DNA of 64,000 nucleotides from Xanthocytophaga agilis (lineage in GTDB: Bacteria; Bacteroidota; Bacteroidia; Cytophagales; 172606-1), in assembly GCF_030068605.1 (NCBI RefSeq), contig NZ_JASJOU010000024.1, positions 39,899 through 103,898 of the forward strand, written 5' to 3'. The notes beneath the pieces are model-generated. The model saw only the letters and a program-made list of their open reading frames with translations, made no database searches and was not told the DNA's origin. Shown here piece after piece: positions 26,269 through 33,652 of the stretch. The position numbers were made by a program, and so were the translations under genes. The number at the start of each line of letters is the position of its first letter. Positions within the stretch are counted from its first letter, which is position 1.

Positions 26269-26607
26269 ATGCATAATTTTATGGAATTTGAAAGAGTGTA
26301 TCGGCACGGTGATGTGCTGTTATTTAAGGTTGCTGAGGCAGGTGTTACTGCCAATGTGAAGGAACGTACCAAAAAACTGACACTCGAACTGGGTGAGGTA
26401 ACTGGTCACTCACATCAGCTTGCAGGAGATGTAGAAGTATTGGATTCTCCTGTGGAAAAGGATCAACTGCTGTTCAGAGTAACTGATCAGGCTGTGTTAA
26501 CACATGAGGAGCACGAACGTATTGTACTGGAAAAAGGAGTTTATCTGAAAGTAAGTCAGGTAGAATACGATCCGTTTCAGGACTTGATTGTACGAATAAG
26601 AGACTAA
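26269..26607 (+). CDS. Small HGDVL/GHSH/THEEH protein
   Basis: The 112-residue protein has a compact beta-type layout: YRHGDVLLFKV, LELGEVTGHSHQLAG, VLTHEEHERIVLEKGVY and a final VSQVEYDP. The conserved His residues (HGD, GHSH, THEEH) suggest a metal-binding cupin-like site, which is inference. I have seen this small family next to DUF6745 genes in diverse bacteria. The MEFERVYRHGD methionine four residues in is an alternative start. It is the last gene of the operon; a hairpin follows at 26628. Confidence 0.65.
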   Translation: MHNFMEFERVYRHGDVLLFKVAEAGVTANVKERTKKLTLELGEVTGHSHQLAGDVEVLDSPVEKDQLLFRVTDQAVLTHEEHERIVLEKGVYLKVSQVEYDPFQDLIVRIRD

Positions 26608-26627
26608 TATATTTGATACCTACAAAA

Positions 26628-26657
26628 AGCTAGCTGGTTATATACAATCAGCTAGTC
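26628..26657 (+). terminator. Hairpin terminator of the 23303-26607 operon
   Basis: CTAGCTG (26630-26636) pairs with CAGCTAG (26649-26655), extendable by flanking A/T pairs, and is followed by TTAGGTTTTT. It lies 22 nt after the last stop. Confidence 0.6.
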
Positions 26658-26692
26658 TTAGGTTTTTAATGTGTTAAACGCCTTAACTTACA

Positions 26693-27322
26693 ATGATTGA
26701 ATTTTTTGATATAGGTTGGTTGACTATAAAATCAGAATCTAAGGAAGCCGTGATTCAGTCTCTGAATCTGAGTGAACCATTTATACAACTAGATTGGAAT
26801 ACTGGAGTTTCTGTTGTGATGGGTGATATTTGGGATGGAGTGCCTTTTAGTAGAGTGTATGTAAGTAGTCCTATGCGAGGTTGGGTTCTGGTTGTTGGAG
26901 ACTGGATTAGTCAAACAGATAAAGCGGCTTTATGTCAGCGATTAAGTGAAACTTACGAGGAGGTATGGGCTTTTTCTACCCAGATGCGAATGGACTTCTG
27001 GTTTTATCTGTATTGCAAAGGTGGGAAGGTAATCCGACATTTTGAAAAAGATGGAGAGAACATTATAGATGAAGGGGAGTTATTAAAGAAAGAAAAGACT
27101 TTGCGAAAAGAAAGTCTGCTTGATGAAGAGGAGGATGTAAATAATCCGGAAAACTGGTATGGTGAAGATATTGTGATGGGTGTGGCTGAACTATTTACCA
27201 TTGATCCTAACGAGCTTCCGGAAGCTATACTGAAAAAACAGTTAGGAACATTGGCTGTAACCGATGTGGGCAGAGAAAAAGGAATATCTGAAAACCCTAT
27301 CGAACAATGGAAAGAGTCTTAA
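26693..27322 (+). CDS. Hypothetical protein
   Basis: The 209-residue acidic soluble protein has a central segment (FWFYLYCKGGKVIRHFEKDG, then an acidic linker) and the tail VMGVAELFTIDPNELPEAIL. This is similar in style to a family of small proteins that carry a WS(I/V)DP-type motif after a V..A helix; I cannot name it. It stands alone after the operon terminator. Its stop overlaps the stop of the convergent LRR gene by 4 nt. It may belong to the same functional neighbourhood. Confidence 0.7.
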   Translation: MIEFFDIGWLTIKSESKEAVIQSLNLSEPFIQLDWNTGVSVVMGDIWDGVPFSRVYVSSPMRGWVLVVGDWISQTDKAALCQRLSETYEEVWAFSTQMRMDFWFYLYCKGGKVIRHFEKDGENIIDEGELLKKEKTLRKESLLDEEEDVNNPENWYGEDIVMGVAELFTIDPNELPEAILKKQLGTLAVTDVGREKGISENPIEQWKES

Positions 27323-28740
27323 AAGTGAATCTGTGTATAAGGCAGTAGTTTTTTAATCCGATTTATTTCCTGTTCTGAGAATAAGTTATCCTGTAAATCG
27401 AGTTGTTTTAACCGTTTTAGATTCTGAATGCTGTCTGGCAGACTTGTCAAGCGATTTTTGTTTAGACTCAGATACTGAAGATTTTCCAGACTCCCAATAC
27501 TTTTTGGAATGAACTCCAACTGGTTATTATATACCCTAAGCTCTTTCAGTCTTTTTAATGCCCCAATATTCTCCGGCAACTGCTTTAGCTGATTATTATG
27601 CAGGTGCAGTTTGGTCAGCTTTGGTAAGCTATTGAGATCAATATCTAACTCTTCCAATTGGTTGTTGACCAGAAACAAACGTTTCAATTGAGACAGTTTT
27701 TGAAGGTTAGCTTTTTTGATTTGGTTGAAACTCAGGTTGATTTCCTGCAACGGCTGAATTTCGTTTAAGGTATCAGGCCATTGAGTTAGTTGATTGATAT
27801 ATAAATTGAGTATCCGCAACGATTTGGATCGTGTCAGACCAAAAGGAAGTTTCTGCAGATAATTATGACTAAGATTAACCAGACGTAAATGTTCAAGTTC
27901 TCCTATACTATCTGGCAGAGTTTGCAAATAGTTATGTGGTAAGAAAAGGACAGATAAATGCTTTACATTCCCTATTGTATCTGGTAATTGTGTAAGTTGA
28001 TTAAAACCTGCATATAAACTTTCCAACTGTTTGAGATCCTCTACTCTGCGTGGAAGGGTTGTAATCTGGTTGTGATTGATGTTAATGGTTCTGAGACCAG
28101 CTTGTTTGAGTAATGCCTCCGGAAAATAGCGAAAACGATTATATGCTAGGGAGATGCTCTGTACAGCGTTGGCTACATGTTTATCTTTGTAATAAAAAAA
28201 CTCAAATGGAAGATCTTCCAGAAGATTGTGACTCAGATTAAGAGATGTAGAATACCGGGATGTTGATAATAGACTACCTATAGTGGGAGGAAGTTTGGTG
28301 AGGTTGCAATGACTCAGATCAAAGTTCGCATTCCAACGGTCATAGGTTTGAATCGTAATCTGATCATAGGCAAGCTTTAACCATAATTTTTTCTTTTCAA
28401 TAGAGGCATTGACAGGTATGTATTTTACAACAGGATGTTTTAATCCTTTCAGCATCTGAAAGGCCAGTTCAATATTGGTATTATAATCAGAAGCAATCAA
28501 CCGGATTAGGTTCTGCGTCATCTCAAGCCCTCCTTCTAAGTCTTCCGGATAACCGTTATACGTTACCCAAGAACGGGTAATAGGTGTAGACGCTTCTGTG
28601 GATACTTCTTTTGTCTGTTCAACTGGTAAATGGACTACCTGTTCCTGAGTTTCTTGTTGAACTGGTTGCTGCTCCTGTAACGGTTGAGATACAGACGAAC
28701 GGGTGAGTTTATGAATAAATGCTTTTAATGACTTCAACAT
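27319..28740 (-). CDS. Leucine-rich-repeat protein with N-terminal helical domain
   Basis: The 473-residue protein starts MLKSLKAFIHKLTRSSVSQP and then has a Gln-rich linker. A domain of about 90 residues follows (SWVTYNGYPEDLEGGLEM, LIRLIASDYNTNIELAFQML, KHPVVKYIPVNASIEKKKLW), then about 14 plant/bacterial-type LRRs of 23 residues (LxxLxxLxLxxNxLxxLPxxI). The frame is open to a TTG at 28803, but the ATG at 28740 is preferred. There is no signal peptide, so it is probably cytoplasmic. It is closely related to the next gene upstream and shares 108 identical bases with it. It ends the long minus-strand cluster. Confidence 0.88.
   Translation of the reverse strand: MLKSLKAFIHKLTRSSVSQPLQEQQPVQQETQEQVVHLPVEQTKEVSTEASTPITRSWVTYNGYPEDLEGGLEMTQNLIRLIASDYNTNIELAFQMLKGLKHPVVKYIPVNASIEKKKLWLKLAYDQITIQTYDRWNANFDLSHCNLTKLPPTIGSLLSTSRYSTSLNLSHNLLEDLPFEFFYYKDKHVANAVQSISLAYNRFRYFPEALLKQAGLRTININHNQITTLPRRVEDLKQLESLYAGFNQLTQLPDTIGNVKHLSVLFLPHNYLQTLPDSIGELEHLRLVNLSHNYLQKLPFGLTRSKSLRILNLYINQLTQWPDTLNEIQPLQEINLSFNQIKKANLQKLSQLKRLFLVNNQLEELDIDLNSLPKLTKLHLHNNQLKQLPENIGALKRLKELRVYNNQLEFIPKSIGSLENLQYLSLNKNRLTSLPDSIQNLKRLKQLDLQDNLFSEQEINRIKKLLPYTQIHF
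27335..27442. repeat. 108-bp exact repeat, copy 1
   Basis: This stretch is identical to 28924-29031. Both encode the last LRR and C-terminal cap of the two adjacent LRR genes. Beyond it similarity drops to substitutions every 10-20 bp, the pattern left by recent gene conversion or unequal exchange. Confidence 0.9.
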
Positions 28741-28862
28741 CTGTAGTGGTAATAACAGTTGATTCAGGCACTCTCTCAGGCTTTTCTTCCTGGTAATCCG
28801 CAATAGATTGTATATACTAAACCAAAGAAAACACTTGTTTGGATTTATTGCTCAAAAAATAA

Positions 28863-30194
28863 TCAAATAACCTTTTGTCCTTTCTCTTTTTTTGACCGCT
28901 TTTTGTTGCTAAAGTGAATAAGGGTATAAGGCAGTAGTTTTTTAATCCGATTTATTTCCTGTTCTGAGAATAAGTTATCCTGTAAATCGAGTTGTTTTAA
29001 CCGTTTTAGATTCTGAATGCTGTCTGGCAGAGCTGTCAAGCGGTTTTTGTTCAGACTCAGATACTGAAGTCGCTCTAGGTTGCCAATGCTTTCTGGAATA
29101 GACTCCAGTTGATTATTATAGACCCTAAGTTCTTTTAGCTTTTTGAGTGAACCAATACTTACTGGCAGGTTTTTCAATTGATTATTATGTAAGTGAATTT
29201 TCTCTAATTGACTCAGATTTTCAGGCTCAATCTCCAATACTTCCAACCGATTACTGACCAGTAAAATACGTTGTAGCATCGGAAGATCCTTCAGATGTAA
29301 TTTACGTATTCTGTTAAAGCTTAATTTAATTTCCTGTAGCTGTACCAGTGCACTGAGATCGGTAGGCCAATACTCAATCTGATTAATATATAGATTGATT
29401 TTTTGTAGAAATCTTAGTTTGCCCAAGCTTTCCGGAAGCACTTTTATACGATTGTTACTTACATCTAATTCAACCAAGGAGTCGAGATTACCTATACTTT
29501 CAGGTAAAAATTGCAATAAGTTATTTTTAACTGCCAGGTTGCGTAGAAACCATATGTCTTTGATTGTATAAGGTAGTTCTGTGAGTTGATTGAAGTTTAA
29601 AGATAACCAACGCACTTTTTTGAGTCCCTTTAACTGATCAGGTAACACAGACAACTTATTTGAACTTAAATCCAGCTTCTCCAGATTAATTTGTTCCTGT
29701 AATACTACTGGGAACTTTTTCAAGCGGTTGTGGGCTAGCGAAATGCTATAAAGCTGATTAAAAGCTTCTTTATCGTTATAAAATAAAAACTCAAAGGGAA
29801 GATCTTCCAGAAGATTGTGACTCAGATCCAGATAGATAGAACCAGATGCTGTTGATAGTAGATTTCCAATAGAGGGCGGGAGGTAAGTGAGCTGCAGATG
29901 GCTGAGATCAACGTTGTACCAACTTTTAGAAGGATGACCCGTAAGTTGATCATAAACAAGTTTTAACCATACTCTTTTCTTTTCAACAGGTGCGTCAGCC
30001 GGAATTTGTTTTATAACAGGATGTTTTAAACCCTTCAACATCTGAAAGGCTAAATCAGTATTAGTGGTCTCACTGGAGGAAATTAACCGGATAAGGTTTC
30101 GGGTTATTTCCGGCGGGCCTTCCAAATCTTCCGGATAACCGTCATACGTTACCCATGAATTTTTTGTTACTGATGAATCTGATTGATTTTCCAT
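28863..30194 (-). CDS. Leucine-rich-repeat protein with the same N-terminal domain
   Basis: The 443-residue protein starts MENQSDSSVTKNSWVTYDGY. The N-terminal domain is the same as in the gene at 28740 (PEDLEGPPEITRNLIRLISS, NTDLAFQMLKGLKHPVIKQI). About 13 LRRs of 23 residues follow, then a basic tail (NKKRSKKEKGQKVI). It lacks the linker of its neighbour. The last repeats and the stop-proximal DNA are nearly identical to the neighbour, showing recent duplication or conversion. It is probably co-transcribed with it. It may act as a recognition or scaffold protein. Confidence 0.88.
   Translation of the reverse strand: MENQSDSSVTKNSWVTYDGYPEDLEGPPEITRNLIRLISSSETTNTDLAFQMLKGLKHPVIKQIPADAPVEKKRVWLKLVYDQLTGHPSKSWYNVDLSHLQLTYLPPSIGNLLSTASGSIYLDLSHNLLEDLPFEFLFYNDKEAFNQLYSISLAHNRLKKFPVVLQEQINLEKLDLSSNKLSVLPDQLKGLKKVRWLSLNFNQLTELPYTIKDIWFLRNLAVKNNLLQFLPESIGNLDSLVELDVSNNRIKVLPESLGKLRFLQKINLYINQIEYWPTDLSALVQLQEIKLSFNRIRKLHLKDLPMLQRILLVSNRLEVLEIEPENLSQLEKIHLHNNQLKNLPVSIGSLKKLKELRVYNNQLESIPESIGNLERLQYLSLNKNRLTALPDSIQNLKRLKQLDLQDNLFSEQEINRIKKLLPYTLIHFSNKKRSKKEKGQKVI
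28924..29031. repeat. 108-bp exact repeat, copy 2
   Basis: The partner of 27335-27442, in the same orientation about 1.6 kb away, inside the 28863-30194 gene. Confidence 0.9.
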
Positions 30195-30261
30195 AGTTGG
30201 TTTGGTTGTTTACTATATTACTTGTGTATATACCGATTGAAAAGAGATTTGGCTTTTCTTT

Positions 30262-31419
30262 CTAGCGATAAACACTTTTGATGACTTTTACATCCTCGGG
30301 AATACTATTGTGTTTCGGTTGCGATGATTGATTCTGTATAATAAATTCCTGGAGCTGAGGATCTTTTTTTCCTGTGATTGTTAGTTCCTGAATATATGTG
30401 TTAGTAGCCATCCCTTCTCTCAATCGTGCTTTGCCAAATTTTGTCATACCAGTTCTGTTCAACTTAAGTGAGATTACTGTCTTATTCTCTTCCAGAAATT
30501 TCTTCAATGCCCTGGCTGCACGATCAGAGATATGATTGGCAGAAGCTCCCATTACCCTGGTAGAAATACTATAACCCAGATCCAGTGAATGGATGCTGTT
30601 ATTAGTTGCCATATGTGTAAATAAGGTAACCATTGCATTTTCTCCCAGACCACAACTGGCAAGTCCGAGTTCTTCCAGTGTCGTATTGTCTGCCAATGCT
30701 TCAGCCAGTATAGTTCCGCCTTTATCACCTAGTTCGTTTACGCTAAGAAGTAGAGCTTTCAGTGTTTTGTTCTGGCGCAATACCTCTGCCAGATAAGAGG
30801 CTCCTTCTGCATTGATCTGATTCCCTCCCAGATATAATCTTTCCAATGTCTGGTTTTGTGTAGCCAATACTTCGCATATCGCTTTTAATCCTGCAGTGCC
30901 AATCTGTGTATTGACCAGATCTAGTGTTCGGAGATGGCGATTTTGTTTCAGTACATTCGCTATGTGGTAGGCTCCTTGTTCTCCGATCGGATTACGTTTT
31001 AACCACAGTCCCCGTACAGATGTATTGGTGATCAGGGCTTGTGCCAGTTTTTCGGTACCTTCGTTTTCAATTAGATTACAACCAAGATAGATTGTCTCCA
31101 GGTTTTCGTTATGTCCAATAAGTTGAGCTACTTTTTCTGCACCTCCATTTCCGATCCCATCTGTTCCCAGTAGCAAACTTTTGACACGAGTATTGTTCCA
31201 CAAAGACTCTACTACAAAGCTACATCCTTCTGGACCCAGGCTTTGTTTGCATAGATCCAACCGTCCATCGTCGGTAATCGTACCTCTTGGAAAAGCCATG
31301 TTGATGGAAGGTAGTTCATCTTTCTTAAGATAGGAAAGCAAAGGTTCTATTTCCTGAAAATCATAGGGAAGTAGTTCTGTAATACCTTTGATAGGACAAA
31401 CAATGATGTTCTTTTGCAT
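30262..31419 (-). CDS. RNase-inhibitor-type leucine-rich-repeat protein
   Basis: The 385-residue protein has 28-residue repeats of the ribonuclease-inhibitor (LRR_6) type, with N.TL..L.L..N.IG..G...LA..L, for example NENLETIYLGCNLIENEGTE and NKTLKALLLSVNELGDKGGT. The LRRs span about residues 75-345. N-terminally it has a distinct segment (MQKNIIVCPIKGITELLPYD) not in the other LRR genes. There is no signal peptide. This LRR class mediates protein-protein contact in eukaryotic NOD-type proteins, and its presence next to the SDR is notable. It follows the SDR at a 36-bp gap and precedes the LRR gene 28863-30194. Confidence 0.88.
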   Translation of the reverse strand: MQKNIIVCPIKGITELLPYDFQEIEPLLSYLKKDELPSINMAFPRGTITDDGRLDLCKQSLGPEGCSFVVESLWNNTRVKSLLLGTDGIGNGGAEKVAQLIGHNENLETIYLGCNLIENEGTEKLAQALITNTSVRGLWLKRNPIGEQGAYHIANVLKQNRHLRTLDLVNTQIGTAGLKAICEVLATQNQTLERLYLGGNQINAEGASYLAEVLRQNKTLKALLLSVNELGDKGGTILAEALADNTTLEELGLASCGLGENAMVTLFTHMATNNSIHSLDLGYSISTRVMGASANHISDRAARALKKFLEENKTVISLKLNRTGMTKFGKARLREGMATNTYIQELTITGKKDPQLQEFIIQNQSSQPKHNSIPEDVKVIKSVYR

Positions 31420-31455
31420 AGAAGTTAAGATAAAGTAGGTTGTGCTAATCAGACT

Positions 31456-32853
31456 TTACCATGGATAGGGTTGGTAATCCTTCAAAAAGTGTCCATATAA
31501 TGGTGTTTCCGGATTGTTGATACCACAGGCCACTGGATCATAGATACGTGCCATACCATCCGTTTCGTCCAGTGGGGTTACAAATCCTCGTTCCCGGATT
31601 CGGGATCTTTTAGGAAATGGATTTTCCTGTGTAATCCAGCCTGTATCTACACTATTCATGTAGATACCATCCTTTGCATAGTCGTTGGCAGAAGTTCTTG
31701 TGAGCATGTTCAGCGCTGCCTTTGCCATATTGGTATGCGGATGGAAGACGGTTTTATTTTCACGGGCAAACTGACCTTCCATAGCCGATACATTGACAAT
31801 AAAGCGTCTGTCAAATTCAGACTGTTTTAGCAATGGTTTTAGTCGGCTATTGAGTAAGAATGGAGCTACTGAGTTTACGAGTTGCACTTCCAGCATTTCT
31901 ATCGTATCTACCTCATCCAGTTTTAATGTCCAGCTATTTTGTGGACGAAGATCTATTTGCTGGCGATCTCTATCCAATTTTCCTTCCGGGAAATAATCAT
32001 TGCTATTGGGAAGTGCAAGCTGATGTTGTTTTTCTATTAGCTGAAAGCGGGTTTCCTGGCCTAATGGCAGGATAGATTGCAATTCAGCAGAAAGTTGTTC
32101 AAAAGGCGTTTGTTCAAATTCAAGCAGGTGTCGGTAAAACTCCAGAGGACGTTTTACTGTTTGGGCAGCATTATTAATGATAATATCTAGTTTGGGTTCA
32201 TGTACAAGCAGATAGTCAATAAATTGTTCGACAACAGGAATATTGCGCAGATCCAGTCCAAATATCTGAAGACGATGCTGCCAGTCGGCAAAATCTGCTT
32301 CTTCACTAAAACGTCTGGCACAGTCTTTCGGAAAGCGGGTAGTGATAAGTACTCTTGCTCCATCACGTAACATACGCAGGGCGGTCAGATAACCAATTTT
32401 GATACGTCCGCCTGTTACCAATACAACCCGATTGGTAAGATCGCTACGCTGAAAACGTTTTTCATAGTTTAAGGATGCACAATCAGGGCAAAGCAAATGA
32501 TAGAAGAAATGAATATTCTGGTAGGGATTCTTACATATATAACAGTTAAGCGGGCGTTGAATACGAAGAACAGAAGGAGACGTATTTTCTGGAAGCACTA
32601 ACGGTTGGGTTGTTTCATCAACCGGATTATTCTGATGCAGGAAAGTCTGTTCCAGAATGGCTTTATCTGCTAACTGAATTTTTTGCAGGTTTTCCTTTCG
32701 GATCGTTTTTCGGGCGTTCTTATGTAGTTTGGTTACCAGCCCTTTGAGTGTCATAGTATCCAGAGCCAGATCAGGATCTCTGGAGAGTGCTTTCAGTACC
32801 TTTATACAGGTGTCCCATTCTTCAGAAGTAAAGGGCGATTGTGTGTTCATCAT
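31456..32853 (-). CDS. SDR-fold protein with N-terminal zinc ribbon and altered active site
   Basis: The 465-residue protein has a helical N-terminal domain (about 1-90), then a CxxC...CxxC zinc ribbon (CYICKNPYQNI, LLCPDCASLNYEKRF), then an SDR fold. The Rossmann motif is VVLVTGGRIKIGYLTALRML, with Lys where SDRs have the middle Gly. NNAG reads NNAA. Ser is present in VNVSAMEG, but the YxxxK motif reads TNMAK (HPHTNMAKAALNMLTR), so the catalytic Tyr is absent. The insert between residues about 270-340 is longer than usual. Two ATGs overlap at 32853 and 32850. The start lies only 15 nt after tRNA-like gene 1, so it is very likely on the tRNA transcript. Confidence 0.9.
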   Translation of the reverse strand: MMNTQSPFTSEEWDTCIKVLKALSRDPDLALDTMTLKGLVTKLHKNARKTIRKENLQKIQLADKAILEQTFLHQNNPVDETTQPLVLPENTSPSVLRIQRPLNCYICKNPYQNIHFFYHLLCPDCASLNYEKRFQRSDLTNRVVLVTGGRIKIGYLTALRMLRDGARVLITTRFPKDCARRFSEEADFADWQHRLQIFGLDLRNIPVVEQFIDYLLVHEPKLDIIINNAAQTVKRPLEFYRHLLEFEQTPFEQLSAELQSILPLGQETRFQLIEKQHQLALPNSNDYFPEGKLDRDRQQIDLRPQNSWTLKLDEVDTIEMLEVQLVNSVAPFLLNSRLKPLLKQSEFDRRFIVNVSAMEGQFARENKTVFHPHTNMAKAALNMLTRTSANDYAKDGIYMNSVDTGWITQENPFPKRSRIRERGFVTPLDETDGMARIYDPVACGINNPETPLYGHFLKDYQPYPW

Positions 32854-32868
32854 AATCGATATAAGGTA

Positions 32869-32941
32869 GAGGCAGACAGGGCTCGAACCTGTAGCCGCCC
32901 AGGTTATGAGCCAGGGCATCTTCCAATTGAGTTACTGCCTC
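32869..32941 (-). tRNA. tRNA-like gene 1, anticodon CAU (Met)
   Basis: Read on the minus strand: a 7-bp acceptor GAGGCAG/CTGCCTC and anticodon loop CTCATAA on a stem with a T-T mismatch in its middle. The D-arm is very weak (ACTC/GATG) but keeps a GG in the loop. The T-arm is perfect (ACAGG TTCGAGC CCTGT). No encoded CCA follows. It lies just upstream of the SDR gene. The weak D-stem and mispaired anticodon stem argue against a standard translation tRNA. Confidence 0.75.
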
Positions 32942-32959
32942 TGTATACATAGTTTTTGC

Positions 32960-33030
32960 GAAACTGAGAGGATTCGAACCTCTAACCTTTGCCACAGGTA
33001 GCAATGCTCTTCTATTTGAACTACAGTTTC
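32960..33030 (-). tRNA. tRNA-like gene 2, 6-nt anticodon loop, anticodon not assignable
   Basis: Acceptor GAAACTG/CAGTTTC is perfect, and the T-arm AGAGG TTCGAAT CCTCT is perfect. The D-loop (AAATAGAA) lacks the conserved GG needed for the D/T-loop contact. The anticodon stem pairs TTGCT with GGCAA, leaving a 6-nt loop ACCTGT, one shorter than the rule. It cannot be a normal elongator tRNA as read. Confidence 0.6.
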
Positions 33031-33036
33031 CTTTGT

Positions 33037-33108
33037 GAGACTAGGGAGAGTCGAACTCCCAACTTCCTTCCTGAAAAGAAGGCGTTCTTCCAGTTGAACT
33101 ACAGCCTC
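33037..33108 (-). tRNA. tRNA-like gene 3, anticodon UUC (Glu)
   Basis: Cloverleaf with acceptor GAGGCTG/TAGTCTC (two G-T wobbles), D-stem GTTC/GAAC with loop AACTGGAA, perfect anticodon stem CCTTC/GAAGG with loop TTTTCAG, and perfect T-arm GGGAG TTCGACT CTCCC. It is 6 nt from tRNA-like gene 2. No CCA is encoded. Confidence 0.75.
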
Positions 33109-33145
33109 ATAGTAAATAGTTTTTTTCAGGTATAGTTACAAAGAT

Positions 33146-33218
33146 GGAGGAAGACAAGCGTCGAACTTGTATTCATCCGGTTAGGAACCGGATATTCTTC
33201 CATTGAACTACTTCCTCC
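33146..33218 (-). tRNA. tRNA-like gene 4, anticodon CCU (Arg)
   Basis: Acceptor GGAGGAA/TTCCTCC perfect, D-stem GTTC/GAAT, perfect anticodon stem TCCGG/CCGGA with loop TTCCTAA, and T-arm ACAAG TTCGACG CTTGT perfect. Its body is a close relative of tRNA-like gene 7, which carries GCU instead. No CCA is encoded. Confidence 0.78.
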
Positions 33219-33230
33219 GAATTTAGTGGT

Positions 33231-33303
33231 GAGACAGGGAAGAGTCGAACTTCCAGCCCCCTGCTTGCAAAGCAGGTGCTCTTCCAGTTGAGCTACAGTC
33301 TCT
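33231..33303 (-). tRNA. tRNA-like gene 5, anticodon UGC (Ala)
   Basis: Acceptor GAGACTG/CTGTCTC has one T-T mismatch. D-stem GCTC/GAGC, anticodon stem CCTGC/GCAGG with loop TTTGCAA, and T-arm GGAAG TTCGACT CTTCC are all good. The genomic sequence after the 3' end reads ACCA, which may be chance. Real bacterial tRNA-Ala requires a G3-U70 pair; here position 3 pairs G with C. Confidence 0.72.
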
Positions 33304-33337
33304 TTTTATTATGCTTTCAAGGAAAGTTTCCGATTGT

Positions 33338-33411
33338 TAGACTGGGAAGGTTCGAACTTCCGACCTACTGCGAGACAGACAGTTGCTTTTCCACATCTGA
33401 GCTACAGTCTA
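33338..33411 (-). tRNA. tRNA-like gene 6, anticodon GUC (Asp)
   Basis: Acceptor TAGACTG/CAGTCTA perfect, and T-arm GGAAG TTCGAAC CTTCC perfect. The D-stem has one C-A mismatch. The anticodon loop CTGTCTC has pyrimidines at 37-38, where a purine is the rule at 37. Its body matches tRNA-like gene 8. Confidence 0.7.
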
Positions 33412-33652
33412 AGTATACTATAGTTGTAAAAAGTAATAACGTCCTTAAACTCTCAACAGACATTAATCTGCGGCTTTTTCAGGGGTATCAGCCCTTTTTT
33501 CTGCAAGTGTTATGATTTTTTGTGACGTTTTGTATCTGTTATTTACCTGAATCAAACATATTTTAAATGTTTGAGATATGCAATACTTACATAAATATGT
33601 GAGATTCAAGGTATGATTTACACTGAAAATGTACTTCTTTGGCTGGGGTGGT
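33412..33652. other. Spacer between tRNA cluster and LRR gene
   Basis: No gene is seen in this 241-bp spacer. A hairpin with arms TCAAACAT and ATGTTTGA lies at 33552-33574 with a 7-nt AT loop. No U-tract follows on the minus strand, so I do not call it a terminator; it could be an RNA-processing structure between the LRR mRNA and the tRNA-like genes. Confidence 0.4.

Noticed and set aside
27319..30194. Possible tandem DNA repeats or CRISPR-like array
   Set aside because: The regular 69-bp periodicity is from leucine-rich repeat codons; units are not conserved in DNA sequence and there are no unique spacers.
30593..30796. 67-codon + strand frame in the RNase-inhibitor-type LRR gene
   Set aside because: Antisense shadow produced by repeated codons of the LRR array.
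32854..32919. Upstream extension of the SDR reading frame
   Set aside because: The first 22 codons (MPWLITWAATGSSPVCLYLI) are a read-through of tRNA-like gene 1. The ATG at 32853 is the real start.
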